Notes: generated by a model from the letters alone, not told the origin. Counted from the stretch's first letter, positions 43,991 to 57,011 are shown. The stretch: 64,000 bases of DNA from Monoplex corrugatus (GCA_030674185.1 JAPXFY010000031.1:46080007-46144006); one strand, 5' to 3'. Numbers and translations are program-made.

Positions 43991-45184
43991 AAAAAAAACA
44001 AACAATGTTGACCTTTCAAAATAAAATAACACAGTCAAGCTGGAATTGTAAAGAAAGCTGATTCTGGAACCTGAACCTTACAAAGGAAATTGTAAAAGCA
44101 GCGATAAGACTGGAATCTGTGAGGATATAATGTCCATGGAATGCCAGGTTTCCCATTGGAGTTGTTAATGAAGGTGAATGAGCCATGCAGTGAAGTGACA
44201 CTTCCAAGTGTCCAAGAAAGTTTTGTAATAATTCTGAAAAAAATTGTATAAATTCTATTTAGTGACAATTTTATGTAAGAAAAAAAATCTACATTGTGGC
44301 CTAGTTTCATAAAAAAAATCAATCTATGTAGCACACCATAAAAATTTCAGTACTAAATGTGTATTATGCCCTAAAAAAAAGTAGTATTTGATTAATTCTA
44401 TGAAGTGGTCTTAAAAGTAATAATAGAATTTCAAAAATCTATATTGTGCTCCTTCTCCCAAAAATAAATTAATTGCCCCCCCCCCCCCCCCCCCCCACAA
44501 AAAAAAATCTATACCATGCCCTAACAAGTTCTTATTTCATAAACGAAATTCTATATATTGCCCTGAAAAATAACTACTTTACTAAAAATAATTTGTAGAG
44601 AGAGCTCTAAAAAAATAATTTCATAACAAAACTTTTACACAGTACCCCAAAAATAATTATGTAAAAATGTCTTTTGTGGTTAATACATGTATAAGCATTT
44701 CCAAATATATCATGCACTCTAAAGTTTATTTTCAGAAAAAAAAGCATGACCATAATTTCATAACAAAAATTCCACACAGTGCCCTAAACAGTAATTCTGT
44801 AAAAATACCTTTCATGGCTGATACATGAATAAACATTTCCAAATATATCATGCATATTCATTTTAGAAAAAAAAGCATGACCATATGCAAAACACAAACA
44901 CACAAAGAGAAAAGTAAAAGCACACAAAGAAACAGGATGAAGGAAAAAATGTGTGATGAGACTTTTTGAGCAAAACATGGTCCCGATACAGTATACAATT
45001 TGGCGCATTTCAGGCATCAAATCAGTTATTTAGAGTAATTATTAGCCTCTGTCACGTCTTGTGTGAATAACTGGTTCACTATTTGTAGATTATTGTAGAA
45101 AACATTGTTGTTCATATCCATAAAAAGGATTAAAATGGTCATTATTTTATGCCTACTTGGAACAGTGCAGGTCACCCTTAAACA
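43991..45184. other. No gene; loosely repeated AT-rich DNA
   Basis: A diverged repeat around TTTCATAACAAAA(CT)TT..CACAGT.CCC occurs several times between 44320 and 44860. Poly-C at 44479-44496. Confidence 0.55.
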
Positions 45185-45405
45185 AAGAACACAGAATACA
45201 GTTTGTTCGATAATGTGTCACTCACAGGCCCATGACTGTGTATACAGAATACAGTTTGTACGATAATGTGTCACTCACAGGCCCATGACTGTGTATACAG
45301 AATACAGTTTGTATGATAATGTGTCACTCACAGGCCCATGACTGTGTATACAGAATACAGTTTGTATGATAATGTGTCACTCACAGGCCCATGACGGTGT
45401 ACTGT
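45185..45405. repeat. 53-bp tandem repeat, 4 copies
   Basis: Unit CAGAATACAGTTTGTACGAT, AATGTGTCACTCACAGGCCC and ATGACTGTGTATA, period 53. Confidence 0.95.
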
Positions 45406-46005
45406 CGATTATAATAATGAAGCTTTGTGGGACTGTGTGGTCCATGGACACAGATTTGTGAAACATGTCATGCGACTTTAAAAACAGTTATGAAATGTTA
45501 CTGCAAAAATCACAAACACCAAGAAGAATGATATCATACAATGCACAAAAAACAAGAATAATTATCATACAAAGCGCAAAAATAAAACCACATCCATCAA
45601 GTTTCAAAAACATCAATCAAATTTCAAATTATAATAATTGCACATACACAGAAGTTTGTGAAAAAATCCAAACCAAAACAACAACAAAAACACAATCAAT
45701 CGGTATATTCAAACAAAACTCTTCAAAATGCGGAAAAATGTTTCAAAATTTGCACCCACACATCACCTTAAGACCGGGATTACTCTTCAGCAAATGTACT
45801 GACTAAAGCAATCAATTAAGCAGTCTAAAACATGTACAAACACTAAAAAATTTTTGGTCATCAATGAAAGTACCTGGTGATCTCCTGTGATTGCATAAAG
45901 TGTGCAAAACATTTCTTTCATTCAGCCATATGTAATGCTGAACAACTGTCACATTCTTGTAACCATTGCAAATATGTCATGACTAGATCAGAACACATTA
46001 AAATC
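45406..46005. other. No feature recognised
   Basis: A-rich unique sequence; the open stretch 45465-45806 has low-complexity composition and no recognised similarity. Confidence 0.5.
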
Positions 46006-46345
46006 AGGTCAGTGAAGCAAGCAATTTTTGTTACATGACTGAAAATTATTTTGAAGACACAGGCAAGTTTGTTACACGACTCAAAATTATTTCAGTGACG
46101 CAATCAATTTGGTTACATGACTCAAAATCATGTCAGTGGTACGATTAATTTTGTTACATGACTCAAAATCATGTCAGTGATGCAATCAATTTTGTTACAT
46201 GACTCAAAATTATTTCAGTGACGCAAGCAATTTTGTTACAAGACTCAAAATTATTTCAATGATGCAGGTATAAATTTTATTACATGGCTCACAATTATTT
46301 AAAAATGATGCAGCAAATTTTGTTACATGACTCAAAACCTTCTTC
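46006..46345. repeat. 42-bp tandem repeat, about 8 diverged copies
   Basis: Unit TTTTGTTACATGACTCAAAA and TTATTTCAGTGACGCAATCA, period about 42 with several indels. Confidence 0.9.
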
Positions 46346-46724
46346 CTTCCGTAAAGAGACAACCAATGAGCACTGTCTTAAATGAAATCTTCAAAGGGAT
46401 ACCCACACACATATCCACACTTTAAAAATAAAAGAAATGAACAAGTTAAACCACAATCTGAATCAAAATGACTGCCAGGGTTCAACCAAATATGAACCAG
46501 AGAAAAACACAAAAATAGAATTAGAATGCATATTCAATGTAGCAAAACAAGACTGGCAAAATTTTCAGCCAACTGGCTTTTATCGAGCCTTTTCAAAATA
46601 CAAAAAGGACTAAATGCACAACGCAGAACTAAAAAAAAAACAACCAAAAAACAATAACAACCAAATACAGTAGACAACTTCTCAAGTATATCGTCCAGTT
46701 GGAAAAAATGGAAGTTATCTATTG
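46346..46724. other. No feature recognised
   Basis: A-rich unique DNA. Confidence 0.5.
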
Positions 46725-46725
46725 C

Positions 46726-46810
<85 letters not shown>

Positions 46811-46898
46811 AGTGTGTGTGTGTGTGTGAGAGTGTGTTTGTGTGTGCGTGTGTATGTGTGTGTATGCGTGTGTCTGTCTGTGTGTGTGTGTGTGTGTT
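46725..46898. repeat. (GT)n microsatellite
   Basis: About 85 bp of perfect GT, then GTGTGAGAGTGTG and GTATGCGTG variants. Confidence 0.97.
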
Positions 46899-47757
46899 AA
46901 GAGTTGTACATTTATTCTTTTTTGTGTATGCTTGACAAAGGCCAGTTGGCCAAAAATTTGCACCTGTCTTGTTTTGTTATATCACGCATTATATTTCTAT
47001 TTTTGTGTTTTTCTGGTTAATATAAACCACAATAATAATTATACAGATGATACACGTACTCTGTGTGTGGAGAACAGAAAACAGACAAAACAAACAACAA
47101 ACCATACAAACAGAAAACAGACAAAACAAACAACAAACCATACAAAGTTCAGAAATTAAGAACAACAAAAACCAAACAAAAAATAAAAAAAATATATTAC
47201 ACTGCGCATCATCCTGCCTCCACCCCCACAAAATTATTGCAAACTGAAAGAAATATCTCTGACTCTTTTTTGGTTTGTTTTTTGTACTGGAAATGTAAAA
47301 CGAAAAATCACATTCAAATGATATGCACTATACCTACATGCACTTACTGGTGAAATACAACACAACCACATATTTGATAAAACTGATATGCAAAATGATT
47401 CACAACATATCAAAATTGATATTTAAAGTATAAGAAGCAAAGAAAAACGTATAAATATCCAAACCTAGAAATATACTTACGTCAAAGCAAAATAACTAAG
47501 CAAAGTACAGAAAGTACACATGCCGTCTCTGCCTTCAAACTGTTAACTCTAGCAATAAAAGAAGAAATGATATTTGTGCTAAAAGCACAACAGACAAAAG
47601 CTGTAAAAACAGGGCAGGAATGACAACACCATTCTGTCCTGTTGGCTTCCCACCTGATCCCCATCCTCATCTTCTCTGATGCTCGCAAACGCTAACAAAA
47701 CATTTGCAAACTTTAGTCATACAGGCCTACGCAAGAACACACATATATACACACATA
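46899..47757. other. No supported gene
   Basis: A 36-bp tandem duplication (AGAAAACAGACAAAACAAAC region) occurs at 47085-47146. The rest is unique. Confidence 0.5.
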
Positions 47758-47844
47758 CTATGCTCTCTATAATCTTCCATTGCTTTTTTTTTTCTCCCCA
47801 TTTATAGCCATGCATGCGTGTTGTGTGTGTGTGTGTGTGGGGGT

Positions 47845-47896
<52 letters not shown>

Positions 47897-48022
47897 CGTG
47901 CGTGCGTGCGTGCGTGTGCGTGCGCGGTGTGTGTGCGTGTCTGTTTCAGCGCTTGGATTTGATTTTATCAAGATTTTGCGCTATATAAATATTGTAATTA
48001 TTATTATTATTACATACAATAT
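47758..48022 (+). mobile_element. LINE family A 3' end fragment (3' UTR only)
   Basis: CTCTCTATAATCTTCCATTG, CTCCCCATTTATAGCCATG, a (GT)n tract, then AGCGCTTGGATTTGATTTTA, TCAAGATTTTGCGCTATATA and AATATTGTAATTATTATTAT. It matches the 3' UTR of the copies at 16050-16280 and 21721-21960 in the opposite orientation. Confidence 0.92.
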
Positions 48023-48173
48023 TGTCCAAAAAAAAAAAAAGCCACAGCAAGAAAGGGAAAGATTTGTTACCTATTCGTTTGGAACAAGAAAGTGTGAGTG
48101 ACAGAGAGAAAGACCAAGTGAGACAGGAAAGTGAATAACACAGATGAGGAGAAAAAGAGAGAACGTTTTAGAA

Positions 48174-48175
<2 letters not shown>

Positions 48176-48250
<75 letters not shown>
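48176..48250. repeat. (GT)n microsatellite
   Basis: Pure GT run of about 75 bp. Confidence 0.98.
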
Positions 48251-48439
48251 CAGACAAAAAGGATGATAACTTGAGTCGAGGGTCCTTTGCCAAACAGGCT
48301 TGAGTGTACCCTAGCTCAGCACCTTGTGTGTGTATGTGAGAGAGAGGGAAGACGACAGCTTGGGTCAGGGGCCACACGCCCTACTCCCCTTCTGTCTTCC
48401 TCCTCCCAATTTGGCAAGACAATAAATGAACAACTGGAA

Positions 48440-49765
48440 CCTACTTTGAGAAGCGAAGAATATACAAGATGGTAAATGAACTATTTGGACCTATTCCAAC
48501 ACTTTTGACAAGCGATGAAAAGACAAGACAACAAATTAACAACTTGGACGCTATAAAAAGACAAGACAATAAATTAACATCATGGACCTATTCCAACACA
48601 CTTTTCAGAAGCGACGAAATAGATACACAAGACAATAAATAAGCAACTTGGACCTACTCCAACACATTTTTGACAAATTACGAAAAAAGATGATAATAAA
48701 TGAACAACTTGGACGCTACGAAAAGACAAGACAATAAATGAACAACTTGGACCTACTCCAACATGTTTTTGAGAAGCGACGAAAAGACAAGACAATAAAT
48801 TAACAACTTGGACCTACTCCGAGAAATGATGAAAAGACAAGACAATAAATTAACAACTTGGACCTACTCTGAGAAATGACGAAAAGAGAAGACAATAAAT
48901 TAACAACTTGGACCTACTCTGAGAAATGACGAAAAGACAAGACAATAAATTAACAACCTGGACCTACTCTGAGAAATGACGAAAAGAGAAGACAATAAAT
49001 GAACCTGGACCTACTCTGAGAAATGATGAAAAGAGAAGACAATAAATTAACAACTTGGACCTACTCTGAGAAATGATGAAAAGAGAAGACAATAAATTAA
49101 CAACTTGGACCTACTCTGAGAAATGATGAAAAGAGAAGACAATAAATTAACAACCTGGACCTACTCTGAGAAATGACGAAAAGAGAAGACAATAAATGAA
49201 CCTGGACCTACTCTGAGAAATGATGAAAAGAGAAGACAATAAATTAACAACTTGGACCTACTCTGAGAAATGATGAAAAGAGAAGACAATAAATTAACAA
49301 CCTGGACCTACTCTGAGAAATGACGAAAAGAGAAGACAATAAATTAACAACCTGGACCTACTCTGAGAAATGACGAAAAGAGAGGACAATAAATTAACAA
49401 CTTGGACCTACTCTGAGAAATGATGAAAAGAGAAGACAATAAATGAACAACCTGGACCTACTCTGAGAAATGATGAAAAGACAAGACAATAAATGAACAA
49501 CTTGGACCTACTCTGAGAAATGATGAAAAGACAAGACAATAAATGAACCTGGACCTACTCTGAGAAATGACGAAAAGAGAGGACAATAAATGAACAACTT
49601 GGACCTACTCTGAGAAATGACGAAAAGACAAGACAATAAATGAACAACCTGGACCTACTCTGAGAAATGATGAAAAGACAAGACAATAAATGAACAACTT
49701 TAACCTATTCCAACATTTCTGACAAGCGATGAAAAGGCAAGACAATAAATGTACAATGTGGACCT
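48440..49765. repeat. 50-bp minisatellite, about 25 copies
   Basis: Unit AATTAACAACTTGGACCTAC, TCTGAGAAATGATGAAAAGA and GAAGACAATA, period 50. Copies are more diverged at both ends of the array (longer units with CCAACACATTTTTGA) and very uniform in the middle. Confidence 0.96.
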
Positions 49766-49869
49766 ACTCCACCAAAATATTACAATGACAGGGAATGAAC
49801 GAAGTTTGGACCTATTCCTAATAAACCAAAATACTGACAGGCAACAAATGAACAATTTGGTCCTGCCCC

Positions 49870-51190
49870 CGACAACACACAAGACAAAACACTACAACAA
49901 AGACAACACACTACAACAAAGATGACACACACAACAATAAAGACAACACACTACAATAAAGACAACACACTACAACAAAGACAACACACTACAACAAAGA
50001 TGACACACACAACAATAAAGACAACACACTACAATAAAGACAACACACTACAACAAAGACAACACACTACAACAAAGATGACACACACTACAATAAAGAC
50101 AACACACTACAATAAAGACAACACACTACAACAAAGACAACACACTACAACAAAGATGACACACACTACAATAAAGACAACACACTACAATAAAGACAAC
50201 ACACTACAATAAAGACAACACACTACAACAAAGACACAACAATAAAGACGACACACTACAACAAAGACAACAATAAAGACAACACACTACAGTAAAGACG
50301 ACACACTACAATAACGACAACACACTACAACAAAGACAACACACTATAACAAAGACAAACACTCAATAAAGACAACACACTACAAAAGACAACACACTAC
50401 AACAAAGACAACACACTACAACAAAGACAACACACTACAATAAAGACAACACACTACAATAAAGACAACACACTAAACAAAGACAACACACTACAATAAA
50501 GATGACACACTACAATAAAGACAACACACTACAACAAAGACAACACACTACAACAAAGACAACACACTACAACAAAGACAACACACTACAATAAAGACAA
50601 CACACTACAAAAAGACAACACACTACAATAAAGACGACACACTACAATAAAGACAACACACTACAACAAAGACAACACACTACAACAAAGACAACACACT
50701 ACAACAAAGACGACACACTACAAAAAGACACACACTACAACAAAGACAACACACTACAACAAAGACAACACACTACAACAAAGACAACACACTACAACAA
50801 AGACAACAACTACAACAAAGACACAACTACAACAAAGACAACACACTACAACAAAGACGACACACTACAACAAAGACAACACACTACAACAAAGACAACA
50901 CACTACAAAAAGACACAACTACAACAAAGACAACACACTACAACAAAGACAACACACTACAAAAAGACACACACAAACAAAAAGACAACACACTACAACT
51001 AAAGACGACACACTACAACAAAGACAACACACTACAACAAAGACACAACAAACAAGACAAAACACTACAACAAAGACAACACACTACAACAAAGACACAA
51101 CAACAACAAAGGACAACACACTACAACAAAGACAACACACAAGACAACACAGAACAACAAAGACACAATACAACAAAAACAACATATTAC
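49870..51190. repeat. 19-bp satellite-like array, about 1.3 kb
   Basis: Unit ACAACACACTACAACAAAG, period 19, with ATAAAG and GATGAC variants. At the start, a higher-order group of about four units repeats. Increasingly irregular after 50700. Confidence 0.96.
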
Positions 51191-51480
51191 AACACAGATA
51201 ACAATACTGGTGAGACAACGACAAAAAATCATAAACGTCAATATTGCACCAATCCCCCAAAAAAGTCTTTTTACAGTCCATGTTCTCATCTTTATCTCAC
51301 CAATTTACTGTCTTTTTAAGCACGATTTACTGTCTTATAACCACAGCCTTAAGAAATTACTTTGGCAAGAATTGGCAACCCCACGCCATGCACAAATACT
51401 GAAAGAACACCCAGTAAAAGGCTTATCGATCATCACTGACGCACACACCACACAAATACTGAAACAACACCTTTACAGGG
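51191..51480. other. Short unique stretch
   Basis: No feature recognised. Confidence 0.5.
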
Positions 51481-51594
51481 TGTATCAATCATTACTGATG
51501 TCCACACACACACACGCACATCCACACACACATATACACACACACACAAACACTACATCTAAAGGGCCTATCAATCATTACTGACGTCCCCACA

Positions 51595-51654
<60 letters not shown>

Positions 51655-51684
51655 ATCTACATGGCCTATCATTACTGAAGCAGC

Positions 51685-51719
<35 letters not shown>

Positions 51720-51741
51720 CACACACACACAACACCACAAC

Positions 51742-51813
<72 letters not shown>

Positions 51814-51838
51814 TACATGCCATCATTACTGAAGCACA

Positions 51839-51876
<38 letters not shown>

Positions 51877-52045
51877 ACACCACACACAACACACACACAC
51901 ACACAACAAAACAGACCACACATCTACATGCCTATCAATCATACTGAAGCACACCACACACACACACACACACACATACACACACACACACACACACAAA
52001 CACTACATCTAAAGGGCATATCAATCAATACTGACGTCCCCACAT

Positions 52046-52122
<77 letters not shown>

Positions 52123-52130
52123 CCCACAAA
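51480..52130. repeat. (CA)n blocks alternating with a 40-nt unique spacer
   Basis: Five or more CA blocks separated by related spacers (CTATCAATCATTACTGACGT, TACATGCC..TCATTACTGAAGC). This is a higher-order repeat containing a microsatellite. Confidence 0.93.
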
Positions 52131-52689
52131 CACAGACACTACAATAAAGCAGCACCACACCACCTTTTTCACCGACATAGTACCAGATGTAGCATCATCA
52201 CCGACAGACTATAAAATTAAAACAGTCTGTTGACTTTTACCATCCCGTCAACTACGTCTTTCCTTCTTATTTCACCTGAGGTCTGCCATAGAATATATAG
52301 AAAGTTTTTGCTTTCGATCAACCCGGTTATATTCAAAAATATGATCCAGCATTTCACCATCCTTTAACACAACAGATGTAGACGTTTGCCATTTGTATCA
52401 TCTAAAAACAAATAAGCAAACAAATAAAGAAAAAAACAAAACAAACAATGGCAACAGAATATTTCCCAATGTTATACCATCCTTAAAAACAGCAGACACA
52501 CAGGTCTGTCATTTGTATCAGCTAAAAACAAACAAACAAACAAAGAAAAGAAAACAATGATAACCAAAAAAGAAAACTGTTTACCCTGAGGTCAGTGCCG
52601 AAATCAACCCATGAGGTAAACGATGATTACACAATTAGAATGGATTGTCATAAGAACTGCCATGCCTGATAACGAGTGACAGATCAAAC
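52131..52689. other. No gene; diverged duplication
   Basis: CCATCCTTTAACACAACAGA..CATTTGTATCATCTAAAAAC at 52358-52405 recurs in altered form at 52478-52525. Confidence 0.55.
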
Positions 52690-52882
52690 TTAACCCTTTG
52701 ACTCCTGCACCCTGTCCATCAGAATCCTGCATTGTCAACCATGCCAGCAGAGCAAAACCTTAACCCTTTGACTCCCTCACCCTATCCACCAGCTTCATGC
52801 AGGAAACTGATGAATAGGATGAGGGAATCAAAGGGATAAGTTTTTGCAGTTGGTGGAAAGGGTGCGGGGGTCAAAGGGTTAA
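52690..52882. mobile_element. TTAA-hairpin element, complete
   Basis: TTAA, long arm (CCCTTTGACTCCTGCACCC to CAGAGCAAAACC), TTAA, central palindrome (CACCAGCTTCATGCAGGAAA, slightly damaged), short inverted arm (GTTTTTGCAGTTGGTGG), GGGGTCAAAGGG, TTAA. Confidence 0.94.
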
Positions 52883-53738
52883 CATACTATATACTGTAAT
52901 TTTTTACCTACAAGACACAACTTTTCCCCTCAACTTTGACCCCTGCGTCTTATGGGCTGCTTCCACCTTTTCTGTGGACAAATCAGTTTCCCGCTGGCTC
53001 CCCTCCCCCCATATCTATCATAGCAACCAGCCGACACATCAAAGCTTATTATTCCAAATGCAACTCTAACCCTAGTACAAAATAAATCTTGATGACATCT
53101 TACCCCATTACACAAGCCAATGTGTGATTTTTCACTTTTCTTTACAACCGTTTTTCGAGGGGCATCTTTTCGGCCCTGTGCAGCGTTTCCATGAATGAAT
53201 TATGATTTTTTACAGAAAAAATGGGGGCAGCACCCTATGCACTGCAACACCTTGTAGGTAAAAAAAATATGGAAATGTTATGTTGGTGGAATCAGAGGTG
53301 GAATGAACACTTGTTACACCATAACTATATGGGCAGAAATATCATCATCATCATCATTATTACTGTCATTATTATCACTGTTATTATTATCACCATGTAT
53401 TCTTTTTAGTGTTCAAAGTCAGCCAACTGCTCAGAGTCGTATCCATCTCGAAAAGAAAAAAAAAATCATATAAACCAACACACACATTTACGCATATTGA
53501 TGACCCAGGTTGGGGATACTAGTTATACTGAAAGAGTCACTGGTATCCTGATGGGGGTGATGACAACAATAACACAATTCTTAGTAAGTAGGCCTAATTT
53601 AGTCGGTCTTACCAATAAATATGGCTTTTTCTTCAAAAATTCAAAAATGTGGATAAAAGTCTGACGAATGCCAAAAGCCTCATTACAGATGGCACACAAG
53701 AACAAAACTGGTAAATAAATGTACAAATTATACAGAGC
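52883..53738. other. No supported gene
   Basis: Unique sequence with a short ATCATC/ATTATT microsatellite at 53340-53395. Confidence 0.5.
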
Positions 53739-55585
53739 AACATGACGTTATATAAATATACAGGTCACATTACACAGAGCAACATGACGTTATATAAATA
53801 TATACGTCACATTACACAGAGCCACATGACGTTATATAAATATACAGGTCACATTACACAGAGCAACATGACGTTATATAAATATACAGGTCACATTACA
53901 CAGAGCAACATGACGTTATGTAAATATACAGGTCACACTACACAGAGCAACGTGGCGTTATATAAATATACAGGTCACATTACACAGAGCAACATGACGT
54001 TATATAAATATACAGGTCACACTACACAGAGCAACATCACGTTATATAAATATACAGGTCACATTACACAGAGCAACATGACGTTGTATAAATATACAGG
54101 TCACATTACACAGAGCAACATGACGTTATATAAATATACAGGTCACATTACACAGAGCAACATGACGTTATATAAATATACAGGTCACATTACACAGAGC
54201 AACATGACGTTATATAAATATACAGGTCATACTACACAGAGCAACATGACGTTATATAAATATACAGGTCACATTACACAGAGCAACATGACGTTATATA
54301 AATATACAGGTCACATTACACAGAGCAACATGACGTTATATAAATATACAGGTCACACTACACAGAGCAACATGACGTTATATAAATATACAGGTCACAT
54401 TACACAGAGCAACATGACGTTATATAAATATACAGGTCACGTTACACAGTGCAACATGACGTTATATAAATATACAGGTCACATTACACAGAGCAACATG
54501 ACGTTATATAAATATAAGGTCACACTACACAGAGCAACATGACGTTATATAAATATACAGGTCACATTACACAGAGCAACATGACCTTATATAAATATAC
54601 AGGTCACATTACACAGAGCAACATGACGTTACATAAATATACAGGTCACGTTAAACAGAGCAACATGACGTTATATAAATATACAGGTCACGTTACACAG
54701 AGCAACATGACGTTATATAAATATACAGGTCACATTACACAGAGCAACATGACGTTATATAAATATACAGGTCACATTACGCAGAGCAACATGACCTTAT
54801 ATAAATATACAGGTCACATTACACAGAGCAACATGACGTTATATAAATATACAGGTCACATTACGCAGAGCAACATGACGTTATATAAATATACAGGTCA
54901 CATTACACAGAGCAACATGACGTTATATAAATATACAGGTCACATTACACAGAGCAACATGACGTTATATAAATATACAGGTCACATTACACAGAGCAAC
55001 ATGACGTTATATAAATATACAGGTCACATTACACAGAGCAACATGACGTTATATAAATATACAGGTCACATTACAAAAAGCAACATGACGTTATATAAAT
55101 ATACAGGTCACATTACACAGAGCAACATGACGTTATATAAATATACAGGTGACATTACACAGAGCAACATGACGTTATATAAATATACAGGTCACACTAC
55201 ACAGAGCAACATCACGTTATATAAATATACAGGTCACGTTACACAGAGCAACATGACGTTATATAAATATACAGGTCACATTACACAGAGCAACATGACG
55301 TTATATAAATATACAGGTCACATTACACAGAGCAACATGACGTTATATAAATATACAGGTCACATTACAAAAAGCAACATGACGTTATATAAATATACAG
55401 GTCACATTACACAGAGCAACATGACGTTATATAAATATACAGGTCACATTACACACAGCAACATGACGTTATATAAATATACAGGTCACATTACACAGAG
55501 CAACATGATGTTATATAAATATACAGGTCACATTACACAGAGCAACATGACGTTATATAAATATACAGGTCACGTTACACAGAGA
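53735..55585. repeat. 42-bp satellite-like array, about 44 copies
   Basis: Unit AACATGACGTTATATAAATA, TACAGGTCACATTACACAGA and GC, period exactly 42 almost throughout, very homogeneous. Because 42 is a multiple of three and the unit lacks a stop in one frame, long frames encode repeats of MTLYKYTGHITQSN. I see no start context, splice signal or similarity to support a real protein. Confidence 0.97.
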
Positions 55586-55659
55586 ACAGCGATAACAATG
55601 ACAACTGCCTGTGTAAAAAAAACAACTTCCCTGCAGGTATAATTTTTTTTTTTAAACTG

Positions 55660-55790
55660 GGGGTTCCCTATGCTGTTAACGAGAAGCAGTCTTTGCAGGG
55701 CTGATTGGTTCTTTTGATAGAGCCATGGACTTGTGATCCTTGAGTTCAATCCCAGCCCACAACATTAAAGAACTGGCCTGTTCACTGCCC
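55660..55790. repeat. Possible SINE-like fragment
   Basis: GATAGAGCCATGGACTTGTG followed by TTGAGTTCAATCCC, reminiscent of RNA polymerase III internal boxes. Weak evidence; it ends at the TTAA flank of the next element. Confidence 0.3.
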
Positions 55791-55797
55791 ATCTTAA

Positions 55798-56315
55798 TCC
55801 TCTGGGCCCGAATGCGACCTACAGGTCGCAACGCTTTGTGTGACCGTATTCCGAGTGCACGCTGTGCGTCGCCACAGCACAGTGGGTCAAACAGCCGGGT
55901 CTCGCTCTATTTTTATATTATCCAATCAGAATAATTCCTTCCCAGTCGCTGCAGAACACTTCAATTTGCACATGGCAGCCTCCATTGTGATAGTTTGGTG
56001 TACGTTTTGTCAATTTTCACGATGAAAAGATCAACTCCTCAACCTTCGACCTCTCGTGAGGCAAACAAGCGCCAGCGTTTTTTCACCACTGAGCAAGTGC
56101 TCGAAGCTTTGTACGATTCCGATTCAGATGTGGAGTATTGGAGATAACTTCAAGGTAGTCCTTTCTGTAATACTTTTACACTGTTTTTTGTGGTTGTTTG
56201 TCAGTAGTTTGTCTCTTATGCATGCATTACTATGATGGGTTAGATTTTCAGTGCACTCTGCTCAGGAGCCCAGGAATAGTGTATTGTATGGCTCAGGGGG
56301 CTAGGGCTCAAAGGG
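55798..56315 (+). mobile_element. piggyBac-like element, 518 bp, TTAA-flanked
   Basis: Flanked by TTAA at 55794-55797 and 56316-56319. The left end TCCTCTGGGCCC pairs with the complement of the right end (CCCTTTGAGCCC) at 9 of 12 positions. TTAA duplication and CCCTTTG-like ends are characteristic of the piggyBac superfamily. It carries a short N-terminal-like reading frame at 56022-56147, followed by no further transposase, so it is internally deleted or partial. The right end strongly resembles the ends (CCCTTTGACTCC) of the TTAA-hairpin family in this window. Confidence 0.7.
56022..56147 (+). pseudogene. piggyBac-type transposase N-terminal remnant (41 codons)
   Basis: Starts MKRSTPQPSTSREANKRQRF and continues FTTEQVLEALYDSDSDVEYW before a TAA. 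A basic, Ser/Thr-rich leader followed by an FT.E.VL..L..SDSD acidic motif is a common N-terminal arrangement in piggyBac-derived transposases. The DDD catalytic domain and the cysteine-rich C-terminus are absent. It could be the first exon of a longer parent element or a truncated copy. The assignment rests on this short motif and on the TTAA flanks, so it is moderate at best. Confidence 0.5.
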
Positions 56316-56393
56316 TTAATGTTTCCATCATTTTGGTGGCGTCAGCTTAGTGTTTCATAAGTCACTATCATCATTGCCCCCCTCTCTCTCTGT

Positions 56394-56578
<185 letters not shown>

Positions 56579-56669
56579 CCTCCCACCAGAGACTGTGTTC
56601 AGGCTGACAATAACAAGGAAAAGAAAACAAAACACTGAGGCACAACAAACAGAATGGGTATACGTCTGA

Positions 56670-56759
56670 TTACGTCTCTGCCAAGACGCGCCTCGTGCAT
56701 TGTTCTCTCATGCTCCGCAGTCTGGCTCCAGGCATGGATCCTGTGTAACCAAACACACT
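56670..56759 (-). CDS. GRTP1: GRTP1, terminal coding exon
   Basis: Too short to stand out on its own, this exon is supported by a strong acceptor (GACTGTTTTTGTTGCAG) and by phase 0 agreement with the exon at 57399-57584. Its 29 codons (SVFGYTGSMPGARLRSMREQ, then CTRRVLAET) end at TAA 56672-56670. They match the 29-residue C-terminal tail of vertebrate GRTP1 in length and layout (GS....A.LR..R..C..R.LA). GRTP1 is a TBC-domain protein expected to act as a GTPase-activating protein for Rab GTPases; this tail lies beyond the TBC domain. Two further copies of the acceptor and the first nine or ten exon bases lie upstream in the intron (57047 and 57237). Confidence 0.88.
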   Translation of the reverse strand, partial: SVFGYTGSMPGARLRSMREQCTRRVLAET

Positions 56760-57011
56760 CTGCAACAAAAACAGTCATCAATATGTGTTCAATTATGTCA
56801 ATAATTATACACTATTATCATTATCATCATCGTCGTCGTCGTCATCATTATGATTATTATCATTAATATTATTATCATCATTATCATTATATCATCATCA
56901 TCATCATCATTATTCTCGCGTATAGTATACCATTATTATTATTATCATTATTATTATTATCATTATTATTACTATTACTATCATCATCATCATTATCATT
57001 CTCGTATAGTA

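Noticed and set aside
49870..51190. Possible CRISPR array from short regularly repeated sequence
   Set aside because: Repeats are contiguous with no unique spacers, and the genome is eukaryotic. This is a satellite-like array.
53742..55642. Two long frames (266 and 367 codons) of repeated MTLYKYTGHITQSN
   Set aside because: The 42-bp tandem unit is a multiple of three and lacks stops in one frame. No start context, splice site or known family supports a protein.
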